From the NCBI RefSeq assembly GCF_000633455.1, contig NZ_AYMG01000008.1, forward strand, positions 207,439 to 271,438: DNA of 64,000 nucleotides. The letters run 5' to 3'. Shown here one piece after another: positions 8,760-17,053 of this stretch (positions within the stretch are counted from its first letter, which is position 1; the number at the start of each line of letters is the position of its first letter). The position numbers and the translations under genes are program-made. The notes below the pieces were generated by a model. The model ran no database searches. It saw only the letters and a list, made by a program, of their open reading frames with translations, and was not told the origin of the DNA. This DNA comes from Pedobacter jeongneungensis (lineage in GTDB: Bacteria > Bacteroidota > Bacteroidia > Sphingobacteriales > Sphingobacteriaceae).

Positions 8760-10169
8760 CTATCTTCTTTCATTAAACACCTGAAACTCTGCAATTGAAG
8801 GGGTTTCTTTGGCATGGGCAATTCGAATGCGGACTTTACTGGCCCAAACGCGATCGAAGCGGTGAATTTTAATGCGGTCTTCATTTTTCCCTTCAAAGGC
8901 ATTTTTCCATTCTACTCCGTTCCAATATTCGAGTGCATAAGTATCAATATTTGCTTTTTGTTCTGCCACAACAATAGTATTAATGGCTTTTTCGTTTTTG
9001 AAATCAACTTCATACCATGGTTTTTCAACGGCACTGTTCGATTCCCAGGAAGTTCTATAGCTATCATCATTGGCAAAATCCATAATATTCATGTCATTGC
9101 TCCAGCTCGAATTGGTGGCCTGATTCTTTGCCAGGTTAGTCGAAATAATCGGTAAACCTAATGGTGGGAGTGCTTTGGTTGGCCCTTCATTTTTCCATAA
9201 CCGCCCAACTTCTTTTAAGGCTGCTATGGCGTTGTCGTCAATCAATCCATCGCGGTTTGGTGCCACATTGAGGATGAAATTACAACTTGCATCATTTAAA
9301 GGTTTAATTAAATCGTTCACAATTTCCTGTGGTTTCCTTACTGGTACGGTAGGAAAATCAGTTTTCCAAAACCAGGAAGTATTAATAGGCAAACAGGCCA
9401 AAGTTGGCATCAACTTACTTTCTTTTGGCATGCGCTGGCCCGCTCCCATTTCGTATGTTTTTATGTCTGTATAGTAAAGCCCTTCTGATGGATATTTTGC
9501 CCCATTTAAATCCATCACCAAACAATCAGGCTGCAAGCTTTTAATCAGGGTATAAATATCTTCAAAAGGAACATCGTCATAAGAAATTCTCGACCATGGT
9601 GCATCCCAGCCATCAATAATCAAAGCTTCAATTTTGCCATATTTGGTTAACAGTTCGGTGAGTTGCTGTTTCACCATGTCGATATGTTTGGGCGTAATCT
9701 GGTTCGGCCTCAATTTATGGTGAGTATCCAAAATGGAATAATACAGCATCACTTTTAATCCGTTGGCACGAAAGGCATCAGTAAACTTTTTTACCACATC
9801 TTTCCCATAAGGACTATTCATTATGTTATAATCGGTACTTTTAGTATCCCAGATGCAAAAACCGCTGTGGTGTTTAGTAGTTAAACAGCCATAGCTCATA
9901 TTGGCCGACTTTGCTGCTTTAGCCCATTGATTGGCATCAAGTTTTTTAGGGTTGAATAATTTAGGTGAAGCTTCCGGATCGGGCCAATCGGCATTGGCAT
10001 AAGTTGGGATGTTATAATGAATAAACATGCCGAAACGCAGGTCGACAAATTGCTGCTGGAGTACGTTTAACTTTTTGGCCGCATCGCTGGTATTTTGCGC
10101 CATTGCTCCGAACGAAATCAACAAAATAAAGGCTAGTAAAACGTTTTTCTTAATGGATAATAGTTTCAT
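8760..10169 (-). CDS. Alpha-L-fucosidase, GH29, with C-terminal discoidin-like domain
   Basis: A 469-residue secreted enzyme expected to release alpha-linked L-fucose. Residues 1-24 are a signal peptide ending AMAQ. The GH29 barrel shows RFGMFIHYNIPTYA, a KHHSGFCIWDTKSTDYN block (typical fucosidase substrate pocket) and the likely nucleophile Asp186 in LIIDGWD. FILNVAPNRDG marks the end of the catalytic domain. Residues about 345-469 form an F5/8-type (CBM32-like) jelly roll, with WYEVDFKNEKAINTIVV and RVRIRI strands. The domain order resembles GH29 subfamily B enzymes. It is not next to a SusCD pair, so it seems to work outside the locus further downstream. Confidence 0.9.
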   Translation of the reverse strand: MKLLSIKKNVLLAFILLISFGAMAQNTSDAAKKLNVLQQQFVDLRFGMFIHYNIPTYANADWPDPEASPKLFNPKKLDANQWAKAAKSANMSYGCLTTKHHSGFCIWDTKSTDYNIMNSPYGKDVVKKFTDAFRANGLKVMLYYSILDTHHKLRPNQITPKHIDMVKQQLTELLTKYGKIEALIIDGWDAPWSRISYDDVPFEDIYTLIKSLQPDCLVMDLNGAKYPSEGLYYTDIKTYEMGAGQRMPKESKLMPTLACLPINTSWFWKTDFPTVPVRKPQEIVNDLIKPLNDASCNFILNVAPNRDGLIDDNAIAALKEVGRLWKNEGPTKALPPLGLPIISTNLAKNQATNSSWSNDMNIMDFANDDSYRTSWESNSAVEKPWYEVDFKNEKAINTIVVAEQKANIDTYALEYWNGVEWKNAFEGKNEDRIKIHRFDRVWASKVRIRIAHAKETPSIAEFQVFNERR

Positions 10170-10267
10170 TTAGTGATTTGGTAGATTTAATTAAAGGTTT
10201 TTATAAATTATAAAGCGATATCATTCAGGCCAGCAAAATGCCGCCTGTTCATGAATAAATGTTTATC

Positions 10268-10570
10268 TTATTCTTCTTTTACTTTATTCCAAATGTCCTG
10301 GTAAAGTTCTTCGTGTCTTTTAAACTGTAAATGCACATAAGGACAGAGCGGAATAACTTTAAGGTTATTTTTACGAACATAACCTACCATTGCATCAAGC
10401 AATAGTTTTGCGTAACCCATCCCCTCTTTTTTAGGCGAAACTTCGGTATGGTAAACGGTTAAGTCTTTTCCCTGAATGTCAAATACCATTTCGCCAACTT
10501 TTCCATCTTCATCGTACAGATCGAAAGAACTTGGTTCATTTTCCTGAATATTAATTTTAACTTCTGCCAT
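10268..10570 (-). CDS. Small GNAT-like N-acetyltransferase
   Basis: A 100-residue protein of the short COG2388 type, about the usual length for this group. The core is DLTVYHTEVSPKKEGMGYAKLLLDAMVGY, in which the loop KEGMGYAKLL is a shortened acetyl-CoA binding motif, followed by VIPLCPYVHLQFKRH, a very characteristic C-terminal segment of this subfamily. Substrates of these small proteins are largely unknown. The gene lies between the fucosidase and the ThuA gene on the same strand, with gaps of about 98 and 136 bases, so an operon is not certain. Confidence 0.85.
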   Translation of the reverse strand: MAEVKINIQENEPSSFDLYDEDGKVGEMVFDIQGKDLTVYHTEVSPKKEGMGYAKLLLDAMVGYVRKNNLKVIPLCPYVHLQFKRHEELYQDIWNKVKEE

Positions 10571-10706
10571 AAGGTTGGGTGATTTTACGGCAATTTAGTA
10601 AGAATTAAGTTTTTTGTATAATAAGCTGATATTATTATCGTAACAAAAGAGTGGCTTCAATAAATAGTGATCGAAAAGGCTAAAAAAACTTAAATTTCTT
10701 TGCTTG

Positions 10707-11543
10707 TTAACGTTTTTTACCCGTTCCCAACCATAAAAGCGCATTAATTAATAATTTATCCTGGTTGGGATTGCCAAATGAAGAAGAAAGTGATTTATTG
10801 GTATTATCATACCGATGTTCATAATCCATATCATTGTGCCCCATATTTACATAAACCATTTTAAACTTTTTATTGCTCCAAACCACAGGATAAAAACCAT
10901 TGTGCCAGATTTCACTTTGTTTAGGCCCTGTACCGAGCGGAAAACTGGTGGAATCGATTGATAAGAGGATATCGATATCAGGATTATTGCGCAGGTCGTT
11001 TTTCCATCGGTACCATTCATTCGGCTGTGCTTTAAAAGTTTCAGGCAGTGTTGCCGTAACCGGATGTTTGGCTTCAACTTGTAAAATAGCACTGGTAGGT
11101 CTCCAGGTATTGCTTCCATATTCTCCCGACCCCAGAAATGTATTGTGGTACCAATCCCAGTTTTGGGGTATGGCTGAATTGTTCAAGCTAAATGCTGCAA
11201 AGTGGAAACCCATCCATCCTCCCCCTTTTTCCATGTATTTTTGGAAGGCCAGGCGTTGCTCCGGCTTTTCGGGCCGGGTATCTAAAAACAGTACAACCCG
11301 ATAATTGGCGAGAAATTTTTCATTCAAATTTTCCCAGTTCGAAGTAGAATCATATTCAAAATTATATTCTTTAGCCATTTTGGGGAACCAAACATTGGCT
11401 TCGTGTACAAAACTGATATGAGCCAGATCGCTCTTAGCGGTATAAAAAGCAATTACTTTAAATTTCTTCTTTTGCTGGGCCATGAGGCTATTGATACAAC
11501 AAAAACCAATAAACAACAAGCCAAGGAGAAACGTTTTTTTCAT
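10707..11543 (-). CDS. ThuA-domain secreted protein
   Basis: A 278-residue protein with a signal peptide (residues 1-22, ending LMAQ) followed by a ThuA-like, class I amidotransferase-fold domain. Recognisable parts are KVIAFYTAKSDLAHISF near the start, VVLFLDTRPE, YMEKGGGWMGFHFAAF, HPVTATLP, and YVNMGHNDMDYE near the end. ThuA-domain proteins are frequent in carbohydrate loci of Bacteroidota, but the reaction is not established. There is no visible partner gene beyond the neighbouring fucosidase. Confidence 0.85.
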   Translation of the reverse strand: MKKTFLLGLLFIGFCCINSLMAQQKKKFKVIAFYTAKSDLAHISFVHEANVWFPKMAKEYNFEYDSTSNWENLNEKFLANYRVVLFLDTRPEKPEQRLAFQKYMEKGGGWMGFHFAAFSLNNSAIPQNWDWYHNTFLGSGEYGSNTWRPTSAILQVEAKHPVTATLPETFKAQPNEWYRWKNDLRNNPDIDILLSIDSTSFPLGTGPKQSEIWHNGFYPVVWSNKKFKMVYVNMGHNDMDYEHRYDNTNKSLSSSFGNPNQDKLLINALLWLGTGKKR

Positions 11544-11694
11544 GATGATATCTTTAACTAAAAATAGGTAAAACTACCCATCTTTAGCAATTTTTTAAAA
11601 CGTTTTAAATAAGATTATCAGGTGACAAAAACATGACAAATCCTTAACCTTGAGGTGATGTTCAGGCTGTAGCTTTATGATGTAATATGAGAAA

Positions 11695-12372
11695 ATGTTA
11701 AAACGCCTGAGAAAACTTCCCTGCTATTTTTTAATCCTATCATCAGTTATTTTAGCTGCCCTGATTTTTAATTTTTGTTTTTCTAAAACAGAGGGGTTTC
11801 TTCTTTTCAACCAATTTCACCCGGATTGGCTGGATGTTTTCTTTAAATATGTCACAAATCTCGGAGATGGTTTAGTAAGTATTGTTGCTGCAGTGATTTT
11901 ATTGCTACTGCGTAAAAAGAAAAAAGCAATGACCTTAACCCTTGCCTATATTTATTCGGGACTAATGATTCAAATTGCAAAAAGAATATTCCATGCGCCA
12001 CGCCCGAAATACTATTTTGAACAAATGATGTTTCAATATGGTCACTTTGTTGACGGCGTAAGGATGCATGATCAGAATTCATTTCCTTCGGGCCATACGG
12101 CTTCGGCCTTTGCAATGGCCACTGTTTTGGTATTGGTTTTTAAGAAAAGGAAAATCTCATTGTTTTGCCTCTTCATGGCCATATTAATCGGTTATTCGCG
12201 CATATATCTCGCCCAGCATTTCCTGATCGATGTAATATTTGGAGCCATTGCAGGGATCTGCTGTGCACTAATCAGTTATCACCAGGTGTACGACCTCAAA
12301 CTTTTCAGATCGGCCAAAGTAAACAAACGATACAAGAAGCTTAAAATCGCCGCTCGGGTCAATTCCATTTAA
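11695..12372 (+). CDS. PAP2-family membrane phosphatase
   Basis: A 225-residue membrane protein with about five to six helices and the three phosphatase motifs: KRIFHAPRP (KX6RP type), SFPSGHTASAF (PSGH) and SRIYLAQHFLIDVIFG (SRX5HX3D). It should remove a phosphate from a lipid such as undecaprenyl diphosphate, phosphatidic acid or lipid A at the outer face of the inner membrane. Its stop codon directly touches the GTG start of the following PMT/ArnT-like gene, so both are made from one transcript and may act in the same lipid-linked sugar pathway. Confidence 0.9.
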   Translation: MLKRLRKLPCYFLILSSVILAALIFNFCFSKTEGFLLFNQFHPDWLDVFFKYVTNLGDGLVSIVAAVILLLLRKKKKAMTLTLAYIYSGLMIQIAKRIFHAPRPKYYFEQMMFQYGHFVDGVRMHDQNSFPSGHTASAFAMATVLVLVFKKRKISLFCLFMAILIGYSRIYLAQHFLIDVIFGAIAGICCALISYHQVYDLKLFRSAKVNKRYKKLKIAARVNSI

Positions 12373-13908
12373 GTGAAAGATATTCCAACTAAACTTTGGC
12401 TTTTTATTATAGCAGTTAGCTTACTGAAGGTTGTTATTGCCTCCTCTATAGCTTTGGGTAATGATGAAGTATACTATTGGACCTACGCGCTAAATTTAGA
12501 ATGGAATTATTTCGATCATCCTCCATTTGTTGCCTGGCTTATTAGAATAACCACAGCCAACCTTCAGATTCATAACGAATTAGCAGTTCGGTTTGGAGCA
12601 ATTGCTTCATCAGCAATTTGTACGCTAATTGTTTTTAAAACAGGCAAATTATTGCTTAACAACCGTGTTGGCTGGTATGCGGTGCTGCTGTACACCTCAT
12701 CTTTTTATTGCAGCATCATTGCCGGCACTTTTATTTTACCCGATAGTCCGCAAATGGTTTTCTGGCTTTGGAGCATCTATTTGCTGATTAAAATTACCAG
12801 ATCGATTACTGAAAGTCTGCCTACATTAAACCTTTGGTGTTTGTTCGGCTTTGCAACTGGTTTATGCATCATGTGTAAGGTTCATGGCTTTTTTATCTGG
12901 TTTGCCGTGCTGTTGCTGGCGTTATTGACCAACAGGAAGTTCTTTTTGCAAAAGGGCCTGTATATTGCCATGTTCATCAGTTTGATTATGTTCTCTCCGG
13001 TCATCATCTGGAATGTGCAACATCATTTTATTACTTATACTTATCATAGCGACCGGGTGAACCTATTCCATGCAGGAATAAATCCTTTGGCCTTTGCGAG
13101 GGAAATTGTTGGTGAGATCTTTTACAATAATCCTGTTGTATTTTTTATGGCCTGGGCGGCAGTATTTGGGCTTTTCAGACAAAAAAAGCATCAATTTAAA
13201 AGTGAAATAAATGTATTATTATTTTGTGCATTGCCTCTTATTGGCACCTTGATTTTCCTCTCTGTTTTTAGGGACACCTTGCCGCATTGGTCTGGTCCGG
13301 CTTATACCTGCTTAATATTTCTATCCGCATTGCAGCTCGAATCTTTTCCCGCACCTAAAGCAAAATTTATCATAATCGCCTCATTTGGGTTTTTCTTAAT
13401 TGTAATAGCCACAGCTTTGCCTTTGATCAATTTTTATAAAGGTACGTTCTCTCCAATTAAGGATACCATGCATTTTGGCAAAGGCGATCCTACACTGGAT
13501 TTATATGGCTGGAAAGAAACCGGAAAAATAGTCGACTCGGTTTACAGAAGTGATAAATCGTCGGAAAAAGAGGATACAGGTCATACGATGATCATTACCA
13601 AGTGGTTTCCGGCTGCGCATTTAGATTTTTATGTGGGTACTCAAAAAGGATTAAATACTTATGGAATTGGAGAAATATTTGATCTCCACCAATATTACTG
13701 GTCGAACCGGTTTAAGCAAAAATTAGCTGCCGGAGAAAATGCCTATTACATTATTCCATCCAATCTTTATGATGAAAAAGACCTTGATTTTGTTAAAAAG
13801 CAGTTTAAAGATTGTAGTGCTGCACTTATACTACCCGTTTTAAGAAATGGATCGGTCTGTAAAAACATCCTTATTTTTAAACTGAAAGGCTATAAAAGGC
13901 TCTATTAA
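12373..13908 (+). CDS. ArnT/PMT-like membrane glycosyltransferase (family 39/83 type)
   Basis: A 511-residue polytopic membrane protein that should move a sugar from a polyprenyl-phosphate donor onto lipid A or another acceptor. The first periplasmic loop contains NDEVYYWTYALNL and NYFDHPPFVAWL, the DE and DHPP signature of the PMT_2 group. About 9-11 helices follow, with a soluble C-terminal part from about residue 370. The start is GTG immediately after the TAA of the PAP2 gene; no ATG would preserve the first helix. The acceptor and sugar cannot be told from sequence. Confidence 0.87.
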   Translation: MKDIPTKLWLFIIAVSLLKVVIASSIALGNDEVYYWTYALNLEWNYFDHPPFVAWLIRITTANLQIHNELAVRFGAIASSAICTLIVFKTGKLLLNNRVGWYAVLLYTSSFYCSIIAGTFILPDSPQMVFWLWSIYLLIKITRSITESLPTLNLWCLFGFATGLCIMCKVHGFFIWFAVLLLALLTNRKFFLQKGLYIAMFISLIMFSPVIIWNVQHHFITYTYHSDRVNLFHAGINPLAFAREIVGEIFYNNPVVFFMAWAAVFGLFRQKKHQFKSEINVLLFCALPLIGTLIFLSVFRDTLPHWSGPAYTCLIFLSALQLESFPAPKAKFIIIASFGFFLIVIATALPLINFYKGTFSPIKDTMHFGKGDPTLDLYGWKETGKIVDSVYRSDKSSEKEDTGHTMIITKWFPAAHLDFYVGTQKGLNTYGIGEIFDLHQYYWSNRFKQKLAAGENAYYIIPSNLYDEKDLDFVKKQFKDCSAALILPVLRNGSVCKNILIFKLKGYKRLY

Positions 13909-14022
13909 CATCATTTTTGCCTGCTAAAAGCAATCTTTTAACTAAAAATTGCGGTTAAATTGAAAATGCAATAAATTAGCTAAGATCTAAAACGTTTTGA
14001 TATCGAAATCCTTAAAAAATAG

Positions 14023-14982
14023 ATGATGCCCAATTACAAAGTATATCCGTTAAGCATTTTTTCCCTTGTTTTTTTATTCTGCTCCCTGTCTTCTTTCGGA
14101 CAAATTGCATTAAAGGATAAGAAATACCATGTAGACACAAAAATATTTTCGCAGACGGATTCCGTGCCACTGAAAATGGATATTTATTATCAGGGTGGAA
14201 TAACCGAAACAAAACCGACATTACTTTTCGTGTTTGGCGGTGGTTTTGTATTGGGCCGCAGAGACAGCAAACTTTACGAACCTTACTTTAATACCTTAAT
14301 TGAACATGGTTTTAAGGTGGTATCGGTTGATTATAGATTAGGGCTCAAGGGTAAGAAATTCCCCACTCCTTTTAATACATCTAATTTAAGGTCAGCCATT
14401 GATACCGCAACTGCAGATGTTTACAAGGCAACAGATTATATGATCAAAAATGCAAAAACGTTAGGGATTGATACAGGTATGATCATCATCTCGGGATCGA
14501 GTGCTGGCGCTATTACCGCGCTCCATGCCGATTATAATAAAAGGAATAACACGCTTCTGGCGGCTGGGCTTCCGGCTACTTTCCAATATAAAGGAGTAAT
14601 TTCTTTTGCGGGGGCAATTTTAAGTTATCAAGGTGCACCAAAATATGCTATCGCACCTGCGCCAACCATGTTTTTCCATGGAACGGCAGATAAACTGGTG
14701 CCTTACAACAAAGTAAGATTGTTTAACCGCGGCTTTTTTGGATCGAAATACCTGGCGCACCGGTTTAGAAAGAACAATTATCCTTATTACTTTCAATATG
14801 TACAGAATATGGGGCATGAGATTGCAGGATCGCCTATGGCCGAAAACCTCCCGGATATATTATGGTTTATTGAAAACTATATTGTTAAACACAAACGTTA
14901 TTTTATGGAGGTAGATTTTAAAGATGCCGACAAGAAACGCACTTTTAATATATCTGCTGCAAAGAAGATTGCTGGAAATTAG
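14023..14982 (+). CDS. Secreted alpha/beta-hydrolase (esterase type)
   Basis: A 319-residue protein with a signal peptide (residues 1-26, ending SFGQ). The alpha/beta-hydrolase core has the oxyanion segment FVFGGGFVLGRR, the nucleophile elbow GSSAGA with Ser160, a likely acid in GTADKLVPY and a likely catalytic His in NMGHEIAGSP. It should split a carboxyl ester; the lid and acceptor pocket do not reveal the substrate. Two ATGs in a row (14023, 14026) are possible starts. The gene is transcribed alone. Confidence 0.86.
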   Translation: MMPNYKVYPLSIFSLVFLFCSLSSFGQIALKDKKYHVDTKIFSQTDSVPLKMDIYYQGGITETKPTLLFVFGGGFVLGRRDSKLYEPYFNTLIEHGFKVVSVDYRLGLKGKKFPTPFNTSNLRSAIDTATADVYKATDYMIKNAKTLGIDTGMIIISGSSAGAITALHADYNKRNNTLLAAGLPATFQYKGVISFAGAILSYQGAPKYAIAPAPTMFFHGTADKLVPYNKVRLFNRGFFGSKYLAHRFRKNNYPYYFQYVQNMGHEIAGSPMAENLPDILWFIENYIVKHKRYFMEVDFKDADKKRTFNISAAKKIAGN

Positions 14983-14988
14983 GTGTTC

Positions 14989-15186
14989 CTAGTTTTCCTG
15001 TCCCCCACTCTGTTCGCTCAGTATGCGTTCGATTTCCAGCATCATCTGCTCAGCCAATCTTTGCTTGGCCATTGATTTGGACAGATAAGCTTCTGCAAAA
15101 GTAGCATCGAGTTCGTCCATAATAAAGGCGTATTTGGCCTTAAGTTCTATGAGATCGATTTGAAGCTTCTTCGGAAGGTTTTGCAT
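14989..15186 (-). CDS. Small helical hypothetical protein
   Basis: A 65-residue protein, not recognised. It is rich in Leu, Glu, Lys and Ala and predicted by eye to be two amphipathic helices (KLQIDLIELKAKYAFIMDEL, then LSKSMAKQRLAEQMMLEIER). The composition is that of a real coding frame, and it abuts the convergent esterase gene with a 6-base gap. There are no catalytic motifs. It may be a small regulator or structural protein. Confidence 0.55.
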   Translation of the reverse strand: MQNLPKKLQIDLIELKAKYAFIMDELDATFAEAYLSKSMAKQRLAEQMMLEIERILSEQSGGQEN

Positions 15187-15310
15187 GTTGCAAAGCTAAA
15201 AAAAGCAACACGTAATTTCTGATATGCTTCGTCATTTTTCGCTTTTTTAAAAAAATATTGCAGAATTGGTAAATCGTTAAAACAATCTCCCCGTCGCTTC
15301 GTTTATATGA

Positions 15311-15392
15311 TAATTCCGGCGTGGTTTCCGGAATTCATTTGTTTGGTTAGTTGATTAGGGATCAATCTCAAATTGAATCCCTTTTCTTTTTT
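15311..15392 (+). ncRNA. Structured element, copy 1 (two hairpins, terminator-like end)
   Basis: An 82-nt element that recurs at 18292-18373 with three differences. Hairpin 1 is AATTCCGG / CCGGAATT (15312-15319, 15328-15335) with loop CGTGGTTT. A 21-nt single-stranded linker follows. Hairpin 2 is AGGGAT / ATCCCT (15357-15382) with inner CAAT/ATTG pairs, and a T-rich tail to 15392. Similarity continues weakly upstream (AAAACAAT, CGTTTATAT). The stand-alone place between two minus-strand genes argues for a small RNA gene or a mobile hairpin element, not a leader. No Rfam family was recognised. Confidence 0.6.
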
Positions 15393-15477
15393 ACATGAAG
15401 ATAACGCTAAGCCTTTTTGGCCACGGAAAATTCAGATTAACGCGGAAAAGAGTACTAATGCGGATATATAATAGACA

Positions 15478-15714
15478 CGTCATCTCGACCATAGCGGAGA
15501 GATCTACCTCGAAAGATCTTCCAAAACAACCTAACATCTGTTAAATTTCATAGGAGCTTATATGCTCTTAAATATCTTATATGGTCAAAAAACAATTACT
15601 AAAATCCTCATAAATGTAATCATAAGCAGAATGGAGAAATATTCAAACATAACTTGTTCAAAGATTTCTCCATTTCGCTGCGCTTCATCCGATAGCTATC
15701 GGATCGATATGACG
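15478..15714. repeat. Palindromic intergenic repeat with CGTCAT ends
   Basis: The unit opens with CGTCATCTCGA and closes with TCGATATGACG, an 11-bp terminal inverted repeat with one mismatch. Inside are AGCGGAGAGATCT and AGATTTCTCC arms and a nested palindrome ATCCGATAGCTATCGGAT (15687-15704). It resembles the dispersed CGTCAT...ATGACG elements common between Bacteroidota genes. The short reading frames inside are not genes. Apart from this unit and the structured element, the gap 15187-15730 shows nothing. Confidence 0.6.
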
Positions 15715-15730
15715 ACTTTAGTTATTAATC

Positions 15731-16615
15731 TTAGCCATTATAAACCGTAGCAAATTGCTTTGCGAAATCTTCCAGTTTAATTTTACCAATGGGTATTGCT
15801 TTTTTCGCGTTGTAATCTTCCCACAATACTTCAGTTCTAATTGCAGTGCCCATCTCGACATAATTTCTGGCCATTTCGGGTGATAAACCTGCACCGACCA
15901 TTCCTTCGTAGGCCTGCGTATCTTCGAATTCAATCCAGGGCAGGTCTGCTTTACCAATTGCGGTACCCAAAGCCAGTGCTACTTCACTCAATTTGCGTTT
16001 ATCACTGGCGATATATAAAATACTTCTTCCTGTAAAACCTTCCTGTATTTTCTCTGCAGCAACCGCAGCAATATCTTTTGGATCAACTAAAACGATCGAT
16101 TGATCTGCACCATAGTTTGATCCGATAATGCCTGCATGTTTAATCAGATCGATATTTGCATAAAAGTTGATGTAAAAAAACGCAGGACGAAGAATAAGCA
16201 GATCGAGGTTTGTTAATTGATCAAACTGCTGCTCAACATCATGCAAACCTGCAATTGGCCCGGTACCTTTATCTAAATGTGCACCAATGCTGCTCAATAA
16301 AACCACCTTTTTTACACCGGCAGCTTTTATTGCATTTGCATAATGCCCGCCAATACTTTTAATGTAGCCACGAATATCGGTTGCACCGAAATCGGTTGGA
16401 ACCATCAGGTAAACTAAATCCGCACCTGTAAAAGTATTTACTAAAAAATTTTCGTCAGATACTGAACCGATAGCCGCCTGTGCACCAAGTTGAGTGATTT
16501 CTGCTGCCTTATCGCTATTACTACTTAATACGGTTACTTCTTGTCCTTGTGCAATTAATGTTGTTGCTAATGGTCTGCTAATGTTCCCTAAAGAACCTGT
16601 TATTATTATTTTCAT
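15731..16615 (-). CDS. NmrA-family NAD(P)-dependent oxidoreductase (quinone reductase-like)
   Basis: A 294-residue Rossmann protein of the atypical short-chain dehydrogenase group. The N-terminus MKIIITGSLGNISRPLATTL carries the NAD(P) glycine motif; VVLLSSIGAH and LRPAFFYINF are also typical. It resembles the QorB/YtfG and NmrA-like proteins that reduce quinones or sense NADP(H). An HxlR regulator is divergently encoded with overlapping promoters, the same arrangement as qorB/qorR (ytfG/ytfH). The frame reaches 16669, but ATG 16615 gives the proper Rossmann start. Its role is probably electrophile or quinone detoxification. Confidence 0.88.
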   Translation of the reverse strand: MKIIITGSLGNISRPLATTLIAQGQEVTVLSSNSDKAAEITQLGAQAAIGSVSDENFLVNTFTGADLVYLMVPTDFGATDIRGYIKSIGGHYANAIKAAGVKKVVLLSSIGAHLDKGTGPIAGLHDVEQQFDQLTNLDLLILRPAFFYINFYANIDLIKHAGIIGSNYGADQSIVLVDPKDIAAVAAEKIQEGFTGRSILYIASDKRKLSEVALALGTAIGKADLPWIEFEDTQAYEGMVGAGLSPEMARNYVEMGTAIRTEVLWEDYNAKKAIPIGKIKLEDFAKQFATVYNG

Positions 16616-16638
16616 GATTGTTGTGTTTTTATTTAAGA

Positions 16639-16677
16639 CAAAGGTATATTTGCACTTACTTTTATACAAGTACTTAC
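16639..16677. promoter_or_regulatory. Overlapping divergent promoters with candidate HxlR operator
   Basis: Minus strand: TTG (16669-16667), 20 bases, TACCTTTG (16646-16639) before the NmrA gene. Plus strand: TATATTTG (16645-16652) with TTG at 16621-16623 before the HxlR gene. Two ACTTAC direct repeats (16654-16659, 16672-16677) and the palindrome AAGTACTT (16668-16675) cover the minus -33 box and the plus transcription start, the right place for a regulator of both genes. Confidence 0.6.
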
Positions 16678-16692
16678 CCCAAAGTATGTATC

Positions 16693-17052
16693 ATGACAAC
16701 CATTAAAGAAAATTCGACTTTAAACGCAAACAGGAAAAATAACCGGGCAAGCTGCCCGGTAAGTTTTGTGATGAGCAAAATTGGCGGACATTGGAAACCA
16801 ATTATACTCTACCACCTGCTAAGTGGAACGAAAAGGTATAATGAATTGAAAAAACTTATTCCAGCCATTACGGAAAAAATGCTGATACAGCATTTAAAGC
16901 AGATGCAGCAAGATAACCTGGTGATCCGAGAGGCGCAAAATGTAGTGCCTCCTTTTGTAACTTATCGTTTAAGTAATGAAGGCGAGCAATTAAGACCCGT
17001 ACTTGATGCCATGGTTGTTTGGGCTTTTGCACAAGACTTTAAAATAGATTAA
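16693..17052 (+). CDS. HxlR-family transcriptional regulator
   Basis: A 119-residue winged-helix regulator. Recognised by the N-terminal NNRASCPVSFVMSKIGGHW, then KPIILYHLLSGTKRYNELKK and ITEKMLIQHLKQMQQDNLV (recognition helix and wing). The single Cys in SCPV at the N-terminus matches the redox- or quinone-sensing Cys of QorR/HypR-type members. It is divergent from the NmrA-type oxidoreductase and likely controls it and itself. The ATG at 16693 was chosen; an upstream in-frame extension has no regulator-like sequence. Its stop is one base from the convergent phosphoesterase stop. Confidence 0.92.
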   Translation: MTTIKENSTLNANRKNNRASCPVSFVMSKIGGHWKPIILYHLLSGTKRYNELKKLIPAITEKMLIQHLKQMQQDNLVIREAQNVVPPFVTYRLSNEGEQLRPVLDAMVVWAFAQDFKID

Positions 17053-17053
17053 A

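Noticed and set aside
12373..12375. Missing ATG for the glycosyltransferase as a sign of a broken gene
   Set aside because: GTG directly after the PAP2 stop keeps the whole first membrane helix and the full family length, so it is a normal alternative start.
15562..15750. 62-codon frame on the plus strand
   Set aside because: It lies over the CGTCAT palindromic element and the end of the NmrA gene on the other strand. It has no coding character.
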